Source: Cladobotryum mycophilum (taxonomy: Eukaryota > Ascomycota > Sordariomycetes > Hypocreales > Hypocreaceae). From it: a DNA stretch of 64,000 bases. The stretch covers positions 3,906,001-3,970,000 of the forward strand of contig CM071589.1 of assembly GCA_036429605.1 (NCBI GenBank), in the 5' to 3' direction. This document shows, in pieces, positions 10,701 through 21,393 of the stretch. Both the position numbers and the translations under genes were made by a program. The notes under the pieces are model-generated. The model was not told the origin of the DNA. It saw only the letters and a list, made by a program, of their open reading frames with translations, and did no database searches. How positions within the stretch are numbered: the first letter of the stretch is position 1; each line of letters opens with the position of its first letter.

Positions 10701-12288
10701 GTCCTTGATGAACGCGGCGACGTCATTCTCGCTTCGATCCGGAGTCACAAGAATGGTTGTGAAGACCTGGCCATGCCCATTTGGATCCAATGCGGAGGCC
10801 ACCGTTTCAGTCAGATACGATCTTCCGATCAGGGCAAACTGTATCTTCTGCTCTGGCGCTGGCAGAGGGCCGTCTTCTTCTGGTGCGAGAAGTGATAGAA
10901 GCTCTTCAACTTCGCCTTGATTAGCTTCATCTATACCGTCAAGGAAGATGTAAACGGTCTTTTCCCGCTTGTCATCCGCGAAAGGCTGAATAAATAGCCG
11001 TCGAAAGGCACTAGCCACCGTTTTGATGTCGTCGGTACTATGCAATTGTCGCATGAGCTTTTCGGCATAATATGCATCGGTTTCAGTCAACTGATAGGCA
11101 ATGTCACGCAATGCCTGAAGAACGGATCTCGTCTCCGGATCAGTATCACGGAAGAAGAAGTAGGCTATTTGAGGGAGATTTTCGAGACCCCATGTGATGA
11201 GTCTTGTAGTCAGAAATGACTTTCCAGTGCCTAATATGAGTTGTTAGGTTTATGCACAATCATGGTTCAGAGCAGTAAATGGCTTACCTGGGCTTCCGCA
11301 CATCCAGAGATAACGAGTTTCGCCTTGAAACCAGGCTTTCAGCCCTTCATCTTCTATCAACCAGTCCCCGGTTCCAGGGATTCTGCTTTTGCTGAATGCC
11401 GTGTAAAAGTCTTCGGCAAACGGAGAAGGCTCCAAGATGTCTCTCAGCTTATCCCGATGAGTAGCACTCATCCTATCTCGTTGCTCCAGTCTCAGCATCT
11501 GAATGCTCTGGCTCACTTGTGAGACAATACCCTCCACCCTATCGGTTTTGGCATTGATCTGAGCAACACCGCCATAAGTTTCGGCTATCACTTGTCTCTC
11601 TTCACTTATTGTCAGGGCATCGAGCTTCTCCAGTGCAGGCCGAGCAGGGCTTTCAGATCCAATGAGTCTCTTAAAGTAGGTTTTGAAGCGTCCTTGGCGA
11701 GCGGCTTGTGTGGAGATGACAAGAACCTCGAATAGGACAGCGAGGATGGACACCATTTTCTCGCGAAGGGCGGGGGTCATTGCATGCTGGACATAGACAT
11801 CTAGTCGTGATGTGAAGTCCTAGGCAATAAGTCAGCACAACATGAAAGAGTTGAATAAGAGATACTATAGAAAAAGACTCTACCTTTAACTTTACGAATA
11901 GCTCAATGATGGAGTCGTACATGGAGGTAACATCGTGGGCAGCGTTGACCAAGTACATGACGGCACTGAAGATGTGCTGTGCCGGTGGAAATGCCTCTTC
12001 GCTCGCACCAGCGACAATCTCTCCAATAACCTCCACCGGCCCGAGTGCTGTTGCAATGGCATCGAAGATGTTTTGGCGTTTGGCTCGAAACTGAACAAAG
12101 TTGTCATTCTGAAGGCTCAACTGCTGTATCAAGTCGTTGACAGACTTCATGGGCGGTGTCAGGAAGTCGTCGAGTTTGGACGCTTTACTAGACGAATCCG
12201 CATATTGCTTCGCAGCATCGGCAACTATGGCCGCAAACTGGGGGTCCATGGCTGCGGACGTTGGTTTCTTCTTTGGTTGTTCGGGCAT
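7740..12288 (-). CDS. STAND/NLR-like protein: Goodbye domain - NACHT - TPR - C-terminal zinc-finger region
   Basis: Exons 12288-11884, 11819-11288 and 11230-7740 give 1475 aa. N-terminal residues match the fungal STAND 'Goodbye' domain (helical, with FPPAQHIFSAVMYLVNAAHD). The Walker A motif GSPGTGKS (about 309-316) is split by intron 2, and Walker B is FLDGIDE. A Ser/Pro-rich disordered insert follows, then a long array of TPR-like helix pairs (GMYANALEHYQEALEL is one clear repeat). Near the C-terminus (about 1367-1419) pairs of Cys in C-x2-C spacing plus a late Cys/His resemble a ZZ or RING-type zinc fold. Fungal proteins of this architecture are NLR-like signal receptors linked to non-self recognition and cell death; the ligand is unknown. 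The start could also be the ATG at 12249, which has a stronger context. The last ~18 codons may be out of frame (see findings). Confidence 0.85.
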
Positions 12289-14819
12289 GATTCTAGCGTG
12301 TGTTGCAGCGCCACAACCCGTCCCATTGATGCGGCCCAAGCAGTTCTTAAATACAGGGCCGGCGTGAGAAAATGCCAAGACGGTGGGGTTGTTTGTCAAA
12401 GAAGAGGAGAGAGTCTGAAGGGAACGGCAAGGCATGGTATGGACAAGGCATGGACAAGGCAACAGACCAACAAGGCATGCGTGCCTGATTGGCCACCTTG
12501 CGTTACATCAGTGGGAGCAGGCTGCATCATGGCCGGGTCTCCTGGGCGTTCGTCTATGGATGTGCAGAATCTGTTCCGTTTGCCGTTGCATCTTTGTCCT
12601 CTTGCAGCAGTGCTGACGCTAAAAATGGACGACATGGGGGGGCCTGAGTCGATGTTAGGATTCATGATGTTGGCTGTGTGCTTCGAATTTTGTGGGGTTG
12701 AAACTGGGAAGGTTCCCCGCTCAGTCTACGGAGGATGTTGAATGGAGATCCAATGATGGATTTCAGGGCGGTGGTTCGCCTGCAGCGCCATCACAGGCCC
12801 CTGGAACCCCCACAATTATAGTGACGCCTGACCCTACACTTGGCGCCCTAAGGCTCAGTGGATGTTGCACCCACTGCCGATTTGCATCCAAGCCATGCGG
12901 TAATATTACATCCATCCATCCACCATAGGAACATTCCAAGGCTGGGACCTTTGTTACAGCACCAACCAACCTAACAACACATGAACCCATTATCGCCTGT
13001 TCATATCACGGGAATTTCGAGTCCAAGAGAGGAAGCCTCGCAGTCATGATGCTCTCACAACTCCGACAATACCCTAAAGATATGCCGCCATGACTCAAGA
13101 CAAGAATGAAACATAAATGCCTCCTCCCTTTGACGTGGCTAAAACATTATCGTGGCTGTGATCCATGAGAAGGGGATGCGCTGTTCTCCAGGGTCCATAG
13201 ACCACAAGTTTGAATCCTCCAGCTTCGTTCTATGACGCGGCACGGCCCGGCTATGATAATGATAGGCATTGCTTTGCTGTCCACAACAAGGCTTTCATCG
13301 TCCTTCCATCCATTCCCTCAAACCCTACACAGCCTTGATCTCGATACATGAATGCCGTATGATCTTCGGTATCCTTCTAGAAGGTCAGGCGAATCAAGGA
13401 TGAACGAAAGGTTCCCTTGGCCCCACTCGCTCCGGGTGACTCATGACCACATCGTCAGGCTCGGCTGTGTATATGTGTGCGTGCGTGCGTGTGCTTGTCC
13501 TGTCAATGTATATCCATGGACTTGGACTCGTATTCTAGCCGATGATATTCTCGAATAAGCGCTTTACTTTACCGCTACCCTTGATCGCCATCTTCCCCAG
13601 CAATGCGGTCAGGGCCCCGCCTGTTGTCTCTACCGACATCTTGGAAGGAATAATATGAGGCGAACCATCCATTCCTGTGTGGGGTGCGGTGCGGTGGGTG
13701 CGGTGCTTGTGATGGAAAAAGCAAAAGCAGGCTGAGATCCTTCGAGTTTCGGATGCAACACCCCGTGCAGCGACGTCAACACAGGTACGACGATGTATGC
13801 TTATCTATGCTTACTCTTGACCTAAAGAGCAGTGCCGAAGCCACCATCGCCCCATGCCTAAGCCATGATTACTATTGCTACTGAGAATAGACCAAGCCAA
13901 TTCAAGGTTCTTTGCGACGGGTAATCCGTGACCACAATATTGCAAGTCGGCATCCCACTTCGTCAACCATATAAATTCAGTCACTGCGTCTCAAGGTCAC
14001 CGATTACGCAATAACGCTTGGGGTCCCCAGTCACTCCTCATGGATGTTCATTAGACTACACATGACTCGTGGGTTCCTGCAATCGTTTGTTCTATTCGTC
14101 CCTGTACGAGTCTTATTGATTTGAGCCCTTCTTATTCCGGCCTGTCTCGGACTTGAGCCTCCTCAACCATTTTTCTGGGAGGTCGAGGCAAGTTCCTTCG
14201 CAAGATGCCTCATTGTAACTAACCAGTCGCACAAGGACCAAAAATAGATCGCTGCCTCAGAAGAACGCCCGCAATGCAAATTGGAATTCAACTATTATTT
14301 TACCTTATTTTTTCTCTTCATTGTCAACGGCCATGTCACGATAATATGTTGTGCTCGTTCCGACGGTTTCGTCATTAGTGAACATTCAAGCAAAATATCT
14401 GCTATCTACCCCTATAGAATCCCATCTATAGCACAAAGGAACTATTGCAGAAATTAACTCAATCTCGTCAGACGCTTACCAAACCTTTCTCCCTCTCACA
14501 TGCTCGGCTACTCGGTATTCGAGTTGAAAACTTGCTCTCTCGGCAACGGGTTATTGTTTTTGGCCAATGAAGCCGGCAATCATTCTCGTATCAAACTTCT
14601 GTATTAGGCAATTTGCACACTACCTAGTAATTCCACGCACTCTGCAAGCGCCAAGGTCCATGGATCCAAGATGAAGTGGGATGTTCAATCGTGGCTGGCA
14701 GGCCCCCCAACCTATCTGACATTCATCATGGCCAAAGTATAAATATTCAACCCCTCCCCTCCCCTTTTCCCAAATATGAGCATCGAATCCCATTCCATCT
14801 TGTGAGCCCACACCTCAAA
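12289..14819. other. Long intergenic region between divergent genes
   Basis: About 2.5 kb between the STAND gene and the DJ-1/PfpI gene, containing both promoters. Long open frames on the plus strand at 11935-12741 are antisense shadows that run into this region. No gene, RNA or mobile element is recognisable. Confidence 0.5.
14738..14745 (+). promoter_or_regulatory. TATA box of the DJ-1/PfpI gene
   Basis: TATAAATA 75 bp upstream of the chosen ATG at 14820, consistent with a leader of about 50 nt. Confidence 0.5.
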
Positions 14820-15558
14820 ATGGCAACCGGTACCGCAGAAAAGCAACCACCCACCAAGTATGGTGTTGCTCTGTTCCCTGGCTTTCAAGCCCTCGACCTC
14901 TTCGGCCCCCTGGACATCCTCAACATACTCTCCGCGTCCGTTCCCCTGGAACTCAGTCTGATGTCAACAAGTCTAGACCCGGTTTCGACTCTCCTTGAAG
15001 GCTTTACGCCAAACAGTACCATTGGACAGAGCATCGTGCCCACGCATACCTATGAGACGGCCCCCGAGGATATTGAGGTTCTCATCGTCCCAGGCGGGAG
15101 AGGAACCCGTAAACTGGAGCTCACACAACCAATTGTGGACTACATCAAGGAGGCTTACCCCAAGCTGCGCTTCATTTTCACGGTCTGCACTGGAAGCGTC
15201 TTATTAGCGAGGACTGGGTTTCTCGATGGAAAAAAGGCAACTTCCAATAAGTCGGCATTCGAATGGGTGAGTGATCAATTAGTCCAACCGAAACAAACAC
15301 GCACGTGAAACTGAATTCTATCTAACTTGGGACCAAAAGGTTGAAAGTCAAAGACCCGAAGTTGAATGGGTTCGCCAAGCGCGATGGGTCACCGATGGTA
15401 ACTGTTGGACATCATCCGGAATCTCGGCCGGGGTAGATATGATGTATGCCTTTGTCGCGGATCAGTACGGATTGGACAAGGCAAAGAACATTGCACGGCT
15501 GTCGGAATATGTGTGGAACTCTGATCCAAATAATGATCCCTTCTGCGGGAAATTCTAG
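14820..15558 (+). CDS. DJ-1/PfpI family protein (class I glutamine amidotransferase-like)
   Basis: Exons 14820-15266 and 15340-15558 give 221 aa. The fold is recognisable from the first strand YGVALFPGFQALDLFGPLD, the IVPGG loop near residue 91 and the nucleophile elbow FTVCTGSVLLA with Cys123. It ends in a helix with WNSDPNNDPF. The family includes isonitrile hydratase-like, protease-like and deglycase-like members; fungal members of this length are usually annotated only as ThiJ/PfpI. The acidic partner seen in bacterial isonitrile hydratase cannot be assigned with certainty. It is likely a cytosolic enzyme, as no signal peptide is seen. It converges with the phiA-like gene 180 bp downstream. 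Confidence 0.85.
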
Positions 15559-15735
15559 ACTATGCCATATATATAAAATCGATTAAAGTCTAATGCCTTG
15601 GCTGATGCCGATCCAATTAAGAAGAGATTTCCTCGCCCAATGCTATTACCACAATGTTTCCCATCAATAAACCCGCCATTCTATTTAGTTTAGGACTTCC
15701 TCATATTCATCCACAAGATAGCGGAGTTGACACCT

Positions 15736-16365
15736 TTACTGAGTGTAGCAGCAGGTGACAGGGGTGCCGCAAGAGCCGTATGGGAGTGTGCGAGCAGTGA
15801 AGGGCAAGCAGTCCTTGTTGCCACCAGGCTGCGCAATACCGACGGCCAGCCAGATGCTCCAAGCACCGTTGATGCTGTTCGGGCAAGCAATCATGGAGGC
15901 ATCCTTGAAAACCAATTCGCCGGCATCGTTGATCTTCCATCCCTTCAACTCGCCATAGCGGGGGTGATTGGTTACCAGTCAGATAACCGAGTATTCCTTG
16001 ACCTATTCGAAATACAGATTAGCAACATACTTCGATACCGCGGACCAAAAAGAAATTGAAATACATACCCATGCCCGAACGATCGGTAAACACCTGCTGC
16101 TTCTCTGCCTTGGAGGTATACAAGAAGAGCTGCTCATCTTGGATGTAAAAGCTGGCATATCCGTCCGACTTGCCCTGGCACGTCGCATTCTGATCTTTGA
16201 GATTGACAAAGAGACTTCTTCGGGCAGCACTGAATCTGCTCGAGTCAATCGGGCTTTTGGCGCGAAGGGCCATCAGACCGAACGCATTGGGCGCGGGAGG
16301 GGGGTTGCAACGACAGAGCTGGCTCCGAAGAGGGAGAGAATGGCGGTGGCGAGTGTGAACTTCAT
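15736..16365 (-). pseudogene. phiA: phiA-like secreted cell-wall protein, two frame breaks (probably sequence errors)
   Basis: Matches the Aspergillus cell-wall protein PhiA family (phialide and conidium wall). It has the signal peptide MKFTLATAILSLFGASSVVA, then FGLMALRAKSP, VFTDRSGMG, an intron (16068-16003), GYLTG, KGWKINDAGELVF, IACPNS and GAWSIWLA in family order. As written, the frame breaks twice. The first break is at a G6 run (16299-16304), where one base seems missing. The second is at a G5 run (15960-15964), where one base seems extra. Together they restore an overall length of 188 codons including the stop. Both breaks are at C homopolymers of the coding strand, so an error is more likely than true decay. 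A TATATAAA lies about 130 bp upstream of the ATG. Confidence 0.75.
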
Positions 16366-17219
16366 TTTGTAATTGTTGAAAGTAGGTAGAATGATAAGCG
16401 AGTGTTTGTGTTTTGTAGCGAGCAGAATGAAATGGATGTAGAGTGAATGGATGATGCCGGGATAGTATTCTTCTTCCAAGGAGAACAAAGGCTTTTTATA
16501 TATCGCTCCAAGCCTAGAATCGGGTCAGACTTCCAACCCTCCGATCATAAACATAAGTCACACCGTTGATCTATCGAACAAAATACGAGGACTCTGCCTC
16601 CACCGCAACTTGGCACTACCTACGCTTGCCCAATGTCCTATAGCCACCTACGTCCCTCAGTGGAGAACGGGTCCAGCCGAGCGTCGGATGTTTAACTGAC
16701 TTTGGGTAGGGCAACGAAAACTCCAACTGTCCGTCGACGGTGACTGGCGATGAGGATACGAGGTAACCGACCGCTTGGCAGACGGTGGCTGCGCGCGAGA
16801 CAAACGCCAGTCACCAATATTGCTGGAAATTGGGCAGAGTGCCGGTGGCAGGTAAGTTATTATTAGACCAAACATTTGAGGGAGCCAACGAGATGGAACT
16901 TGGCCAGCTGAGCTGAGACTGCAGGTGGCGTCTGTTTGGTGACGTTGATAATAAGTCTAAAAAGAACTTTCATCGCCACCTTATTTCAATCGTTTCAAAC
17001 ATCACTAGCCTCTCGAAATAAAAATCCGTGGGCTCAAATAGGACTGTTGTTGGGGTATATGTAATTCGATTCGGTCTATATAACAGTTGTGAGTATCAAA
17101 CAGCCACCCCAATAGAAACTCCAAGATATGCCGGTTACATGTTCGTGATGCTCGCTCTTGAATGCTCGCTCGTCTATGATTCTTGAAACGCATGATGCCG
17201 AATCATGCTTTCATAAAAT
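16366..17219. other. Intergenic region, no gene seen
   Basis: Promoter of the phiA-like gene and 3' flank of the siderophore transporter. Only short open frames without motifs. Confidence 0.5.
16495..16502 (-). promoter_or_regulatory. TATA box of the phiA-like gene
   Basis: TATATAAA on the minus strand 130 bp upstream of the ATG at 16365; strong core-promoter match, as expected for a highly expressed wall-protein gene. Confidence 0.5.
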
Positions 17220-19016
17220 TTATGCATCGTTTCTGTCCTCCACTTCCTCCGCTTCTTCCTGAATCTGTTGGTCCGACAGCTTCGGGTTCCTCAATGCTAA
17301 TGCAAACGCAACCATTGGCACACAGATGCAGATGGCTGTTATGCACAACAGTGTCTGCACATGTTGATAGCTGTGAATGATGGCATTTCTAATTTCCGTT
17401 CCAGCGGGATAATTAGACACAACTTTGAAAGGGCTCTCGTACATCCTTCGAGCTAACGTGGCATCAGGCTGGAATGCCAAGCCAGCCTTTAAAGATGGAT
17501 AAAGCGTCTGGGTCCAGATGGCACCAGCCAGACAGGTTCCTAGTGCACTTCCAATATTATAGAATGAAAGATAGAGGCCAGTCAGAATAGCGACATGGTC
17601 TCGTGTCGCGGATGCTTGGATTGATGCCTGAGTTGGGTATGCAAACAAGCCGCCAGCCAAGCCCAGAAGAACCTGACCCGAAATGATACCGGCTCTCGAT
17701 GTTTTAGATACTCCTCCAGGGAATTCGATTAGAACTGCAAGAGCGGCCATAAATAGGCATGTTCCAATCACAATGATGAGTTTAAGCCTGCGGACTTTGT
17801 ACACGACCCAGCCCACGGCGACTCCACTAACGACGCCAAAGAAGGAGTAGAAAGATAGAATACGAGTAGCACTTTCAATGGGGAAGTCGAAAGCCACCAC
17901 CAGCACCGTGTAAAGATAGTTTCCTTGAACGTACCATGCTAGGTTCAGGAGACTTCTTACAGCCAGCGCCGACCAGACCCCGCGATCCTTGAGAAGATGG
18001 AACGGCACAAGAGGGGTCTTTGCACCATGTCTCTCCCACATGACGAAGAGAGGCATGAGACAAATGCCCACAGCTAGAGGAATGCCAACTTGAGGATTGC
18101 GCCAGTGAGAAACTGTTCCACCAGCCACTGTTAGAGGCGCAAGCACGAGGCTAAAGGCCATAACTAAGATGAGAAGACCGACGGCATCCAGTTGATTTAG
18201 CAGTTCCGAGCTCCGTTGACGGAAAAGTTGGAATCGTGAAGAGACATTCTTAGAGCCTGTTTCGATATCAAGAGCGACGCGACGATCAATAGAGTATAAA
18301 GTTATCAGAAGCGGCAGCGAGGCTATGGGGTAAATAATACACCACATGCCGATGCCCCAGCGCCATGTAGTGAGACGCAGCACAGCAGAAGTGATGTTGC
18401 CACTGATCCAGGTGTTGATGATGAAAGGGAGAGCCGGTACATAGCTGAAGAAGACACGAGCTCTCATGGAAGAAAAGTCGGCAACGAGGATCTCCAGGAG
18501 CAAAACTATGCACGTAAAGCCGACCTGGTAGAGAAGAGTTCCGGCGCAAAAGGCATAGACGGAATTGGAGGTAGACTCGATCATCATGCCGAGGACATAA
18601 AAGACGGTTGAGACAGCCACGACTTCGAAGCGACCAAAAATATCAGCAATCTTTGCTGCCGTTGGCTGAACAGCAACGGCGACGACGCTTCGCAAAACGT
18701 TGATGGTTGCCAAATACGAGTGCATGGAGAAGCTGGCCGTCGCATAAGGTAGGTAAGTTGACCGAACCTGACTCTCGAGACCATAAGCGTATCCGACCAA
18801 GAAGATGCCCGAGAATATCCAAAATCGCTCCATTGGGGAAAGCTGGGCAGAGATGACTTCTGCACGAGCAACGCCAGCCGCACGGCTATTGGTCGATGTC
18901 GACGGTTTCCCATGATTTTGTATATGAGCATCCCCAACGTCCGCGTATTCTCCAGATCCAGTCGAAGAACTAGGCTCCGGGCCCAGCAACGGGGTTTCTT
19001 CCGAAGTAATAGCCAT
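17220..19016 (-). CDS. MFS siderophore-iron transporter (MirB/ARN/Sit type)
   Basis: A single exon encodes 598 aa with about 14 hydrophobic segments and a hydrophilic N-terminus of about 55 residues. Family features seen are: ERFWIFSGIFLVGYAYGLESQVRSTY-like first segment; the motif-A-like region AKIADIFGR; LVADFSSMRARVFFSYVP; and a long last extracytoplasmic loop with YESPFKVVSNYPAGTEIRNAIIHSYQ before the final helix. These mark the fungal siderophore:H+ symporter family, which imports ferric siderophores at the plasma membrane. The exact siderophore (triacetylfusarinine C, ferrichrome, enterobactin) cannot be told. An SreA-type GATA site is present 225 bp upstream, consistent with repression in iron-replete cells. 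Confidence 0.88.
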   Translation of the reverse strand: MAITSEETPLLGPEPSSSTGSGEYADVGDAHIQNHGKPSTSTNSRAAGVARAEVISAQLSPMERFWIFSGIFLVGYAYGLESQVRSTYLPYATASFSMHSYLATINVLRSVVAVAVQPTAAKIADIFGRFEVVAVSTVFYVLGMMIESTSNSVYAFCAGTLLYQVGFTCIVLLLEILVADFSSMRARVFFSYVPALPFIINTWISGNITSAVLRLTTWRWGIGMWCIIYPIASLPLLITLYSIDRRVALDIETGSKNVSSRFQLFRQRSSELLNQLDAVGLLILVMAFSLVLAPLTVAGGTVSHWRNPQVGIPLAVGICLMPLFVMWERHGAKTPLVPFHLLKDRGVWSALAVRSLLNLAWYVQGNYLYTVLVVAFDFPIESATRILSFYSFFGVVSGVAVGWVVYKVRRLKLIIVIGTCLFMAALAVLIEFPGGVSKTSRAGIISGQVLLGLAGGLFAYPTQASIQASATRDHVAILTGLYLSFYNIGSALGTCLAGAIWTQTLYPSLKAGLAFQPDATLARRMYESPFKVVSNYPAGTEIRNAIIHSYQHVQTLLCITAICICVPMVAFALALRNPKLSDQQIQEEAEEVEDRNDA

Positions 19017-20003
19017 GGTTGACGCCTGATCCGTGTCAAGATGAGGGTCTTTGAGAAGTTGCTTGTTATAGCAGGATATTCCGTAAGATTTTCTACCGCA
19101 TCGTACCGCTCAAAGCCATCTGCAAAACAAATGTCGATGGGCAAATGTGAGGAGATGAAGGAGAGGAGAAGGAGGAGGCAGGAAAAGTCTTGGAATGGAA
19201 AAAGAAAAGAAGAAAAATCTCGATGATGACAAGCAAGACCATCAGATAAGACGCAACATCCAATGCCTAATGGTGGGTAATCCGTTGACAGCAGCCACAC
19301 AACGCCACCAGTCCCGCTGCCAAGGTCCTTCAGGGCTGTTGATTAGTGCTATTGGTGCTGTTGGTGCTGTTTTTAACGCCCTATAGCGGAGTTTAGCACT
19401 CCACGAGCACTAAATCTTGTCGAACATGGTGCTGTCTGTCCCATTCCGGTTGGTGAGACGGCAATCATGTGGCCTAGCTTTGGCCTATCAAATTAGTGGC
19501 GGAAGCAGGTGATTAATGGCGATATTAAACGATGCAGCCAATACCGACTTCTCGGAAATCGGATCGGCAGAATCCAGGCGGCATATGACTCACTCATTCA
19601 TTTGATGAGATTCTCATATGTTTCCATGGATCCATGGATGTCAGAATAGCCGTGCCTGAGTCACCTCGGGAAATCGTCAGGGCGGAAAACTCGGCCAGGA
19701 CGAACAAAGAGGCCGCAGCCCGAGACAGATCAGATCGCCTGGTCCCTTCAATACCTACACAACAGTGAGATTATAGGTAGGCAACGCCGGGCAAGGGCTA
19801 CGGCGAAGGGGTTTTTACCGAAGGGGAGCGCCCCTCACTGTCTCCGCTCCAATGCGCTAAGCCCGAGGTATCAAGATGATCTCATCCTCGTTGCAACATG
19901 AATACCTACTTATAGTCAGGACAAGAAGACAAATTATCTTAAACAATAAGAATCTTACGAATATTACAGTGCCACTGGGCTTCATCTCAATACATATTTA
20001 AAT
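19017..20003. other. Divergent promoter region: siderophore transporter / epoxide hydrolase
   Basis: About 990 bp between two divergent starts. It holds the GATA site at 19241-19249; no gene. Confidence 0.55.
19241..19249 (+). promoter_or_regulatory. SreA/GATA-type iron-regulatory site
   Basis: The sequence ATCAGATAA matches the extended ATCWGATAA recognised by fungal iron-responsive GATA repressors (SreA/Sre). It is 225 bp upstream of the transporter ATG. Roughly one such 9-mer is expected by chance in 64 kb, so its position in a siderophore-transporter promoter is what makes it credible. Confidence 0.6.
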
Positions 20004-21298
20004 ATGCCTGCTGAAATCAGACCATTCAAGGTCGAGGTGCCTGATGCCACCATCCAGCGTCTCAAGGATAAGCTGGCCCTGACTACATGGCCTGATGAAG
20101 TTGGCTTCTCAGACGACTGGAACTTTGGCGCACCGCTCAGTGATGTCAAGCGGTTGGCTGAATACTGGAGGAATGGCTTTGACTGGCGTGCCCAAGAAGC
20201 CAAGATCAACCAGCTTCCACAGTTCAAGACGACAGTCTCAGTCGACGGCTTTGATGATCTCGATATGCATTTCGTCTACCAAAAGAGCTCTAGGAAAGAT
20301 GCCATTCCGCTTCTATTTGTTCATGGATGTGAGTGCTTACCATGCAAGAACATCCAACGATGAGCACTCACTTACCTCTTCTATAGGGCCAGGACACTTC
20401 CTCGAAGTAGCCAAGATTCTTCCTCTCCTTACCGAGCCAAAGGATGGTCCAGCCTTCCACGTCGTTGCTCCGTCTCTTCCCAACTTCGGCTTCTCAGGTC
20501 TTGTCTCTAAAAAGGGATTTAGTATCCCCCAATACGCAGAAGCCGTGCACAAGGTTATGCTTAACCTAGGCTATGAGAAATATGGCAAGTCCATCACCCA
20601 TGACCGTCGCCGTCGCCGCACAAGACTAACTGTTTATATCAGCTACCCAAGGTGGTGACTGGGGCTTCTTCATCACCCGAATGGTAGGAATTTTGTATCC
20701 GGACAACTGTATCGCCTCACACATCAACTTTTTCTTCACTACGGATATCTCAGCGCAGGACGCTAATCGACCCCTTGCCGGTTTTGAAAAGGACGGAATC
20801 GAGCGCTCAAAGTGGTTCAAAAAGGAAGGATCCGGTTACAGTGCTGAACAAGGTACAAAGCCAAGCACCTTGGGCTTTTCATTGTCCGATTCCCCCGTCG
20901 GCCTCCTTGCTTGGATCTACGAGAAGCTGCGTGATTGGACCGACAACTATCCCTGGACCGACGATGAGATCCTCGCCTGGATCTCAATCTACCAATTCTC
21001 GTCAGCAGGGCCGGCGGCCAGTGTACGAATCTATTATGAAAACTCTCACACAGAGCTCGAGAAAAACAAACAGATTGCAGAGCACGTACCCAAGGTACCC
21101 CTAGGACTCTCCCAGTTCCCAAGGGACCTCGCTCTCCAACCCATGTATTTGGTACAGAATTTGGGGCCTATTGTATTTGAAAAGGTACACAGTGAAGGTG
21201 GTCATTTTGCAGCATATGAGCGTCCGGAACTTTTGGTTGAGGATGTGCGCGAGATGTTTGCAAGCGATGCCCTTAGTCACCTCAAGGCTCGTATCTAA
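20004..21298 (+). CDS. EHN-type epoxide hydrolase (microsomal EH family)
   Basis: Exons 20004-20328, 20387-20584 and 20643-21298 join to 392 aa. The N-terminal EHN domain (IRPFKVEVPDATIQRLKDKL) is followed by an alpha/beta-hydrolase core with oxyanion motif HGWPG (107-111), nucleophile motif GGDWG with Asp180, and catalytic His362 in GGHFAAYE. This is the family of juvenile-hormone and microsomal epoxide hydrolases, which open epoxides to diols by a covalent ester intermediate. No N-terminal membrane anchor is seen, so it is probably soluble. Intron 2 is GC-AG (donor GCAAGT) and its removal makes the AT-QGGDWG join. It is divergent from the siderophore transporter. The substrate may be a xenobiotic or lipid epoxide; it is not readable here. 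Confidence 0.88.
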
Positions 21299-21393
21299 GT
21301 CAATTATTGGACATGTCTATTGTATCTTGTCTAGCCAATAATGAGGAAATATTGTCTCATAATCGCAGCTATATAGGCAAATAGGAGTGGCTT

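Noticed and set aside
10087..10920. 277-codon open frame on the plus strand
   Set aside because: Antisense to the STAND gene, whose minus-strand frame carries clear domains; no motif of its own.
11935..12741. 268-codon open frame on the plus strand
   Set aside because: Mostly antisense to the Goodbye-domain exon; composition looks like a reverse-frame shadow.
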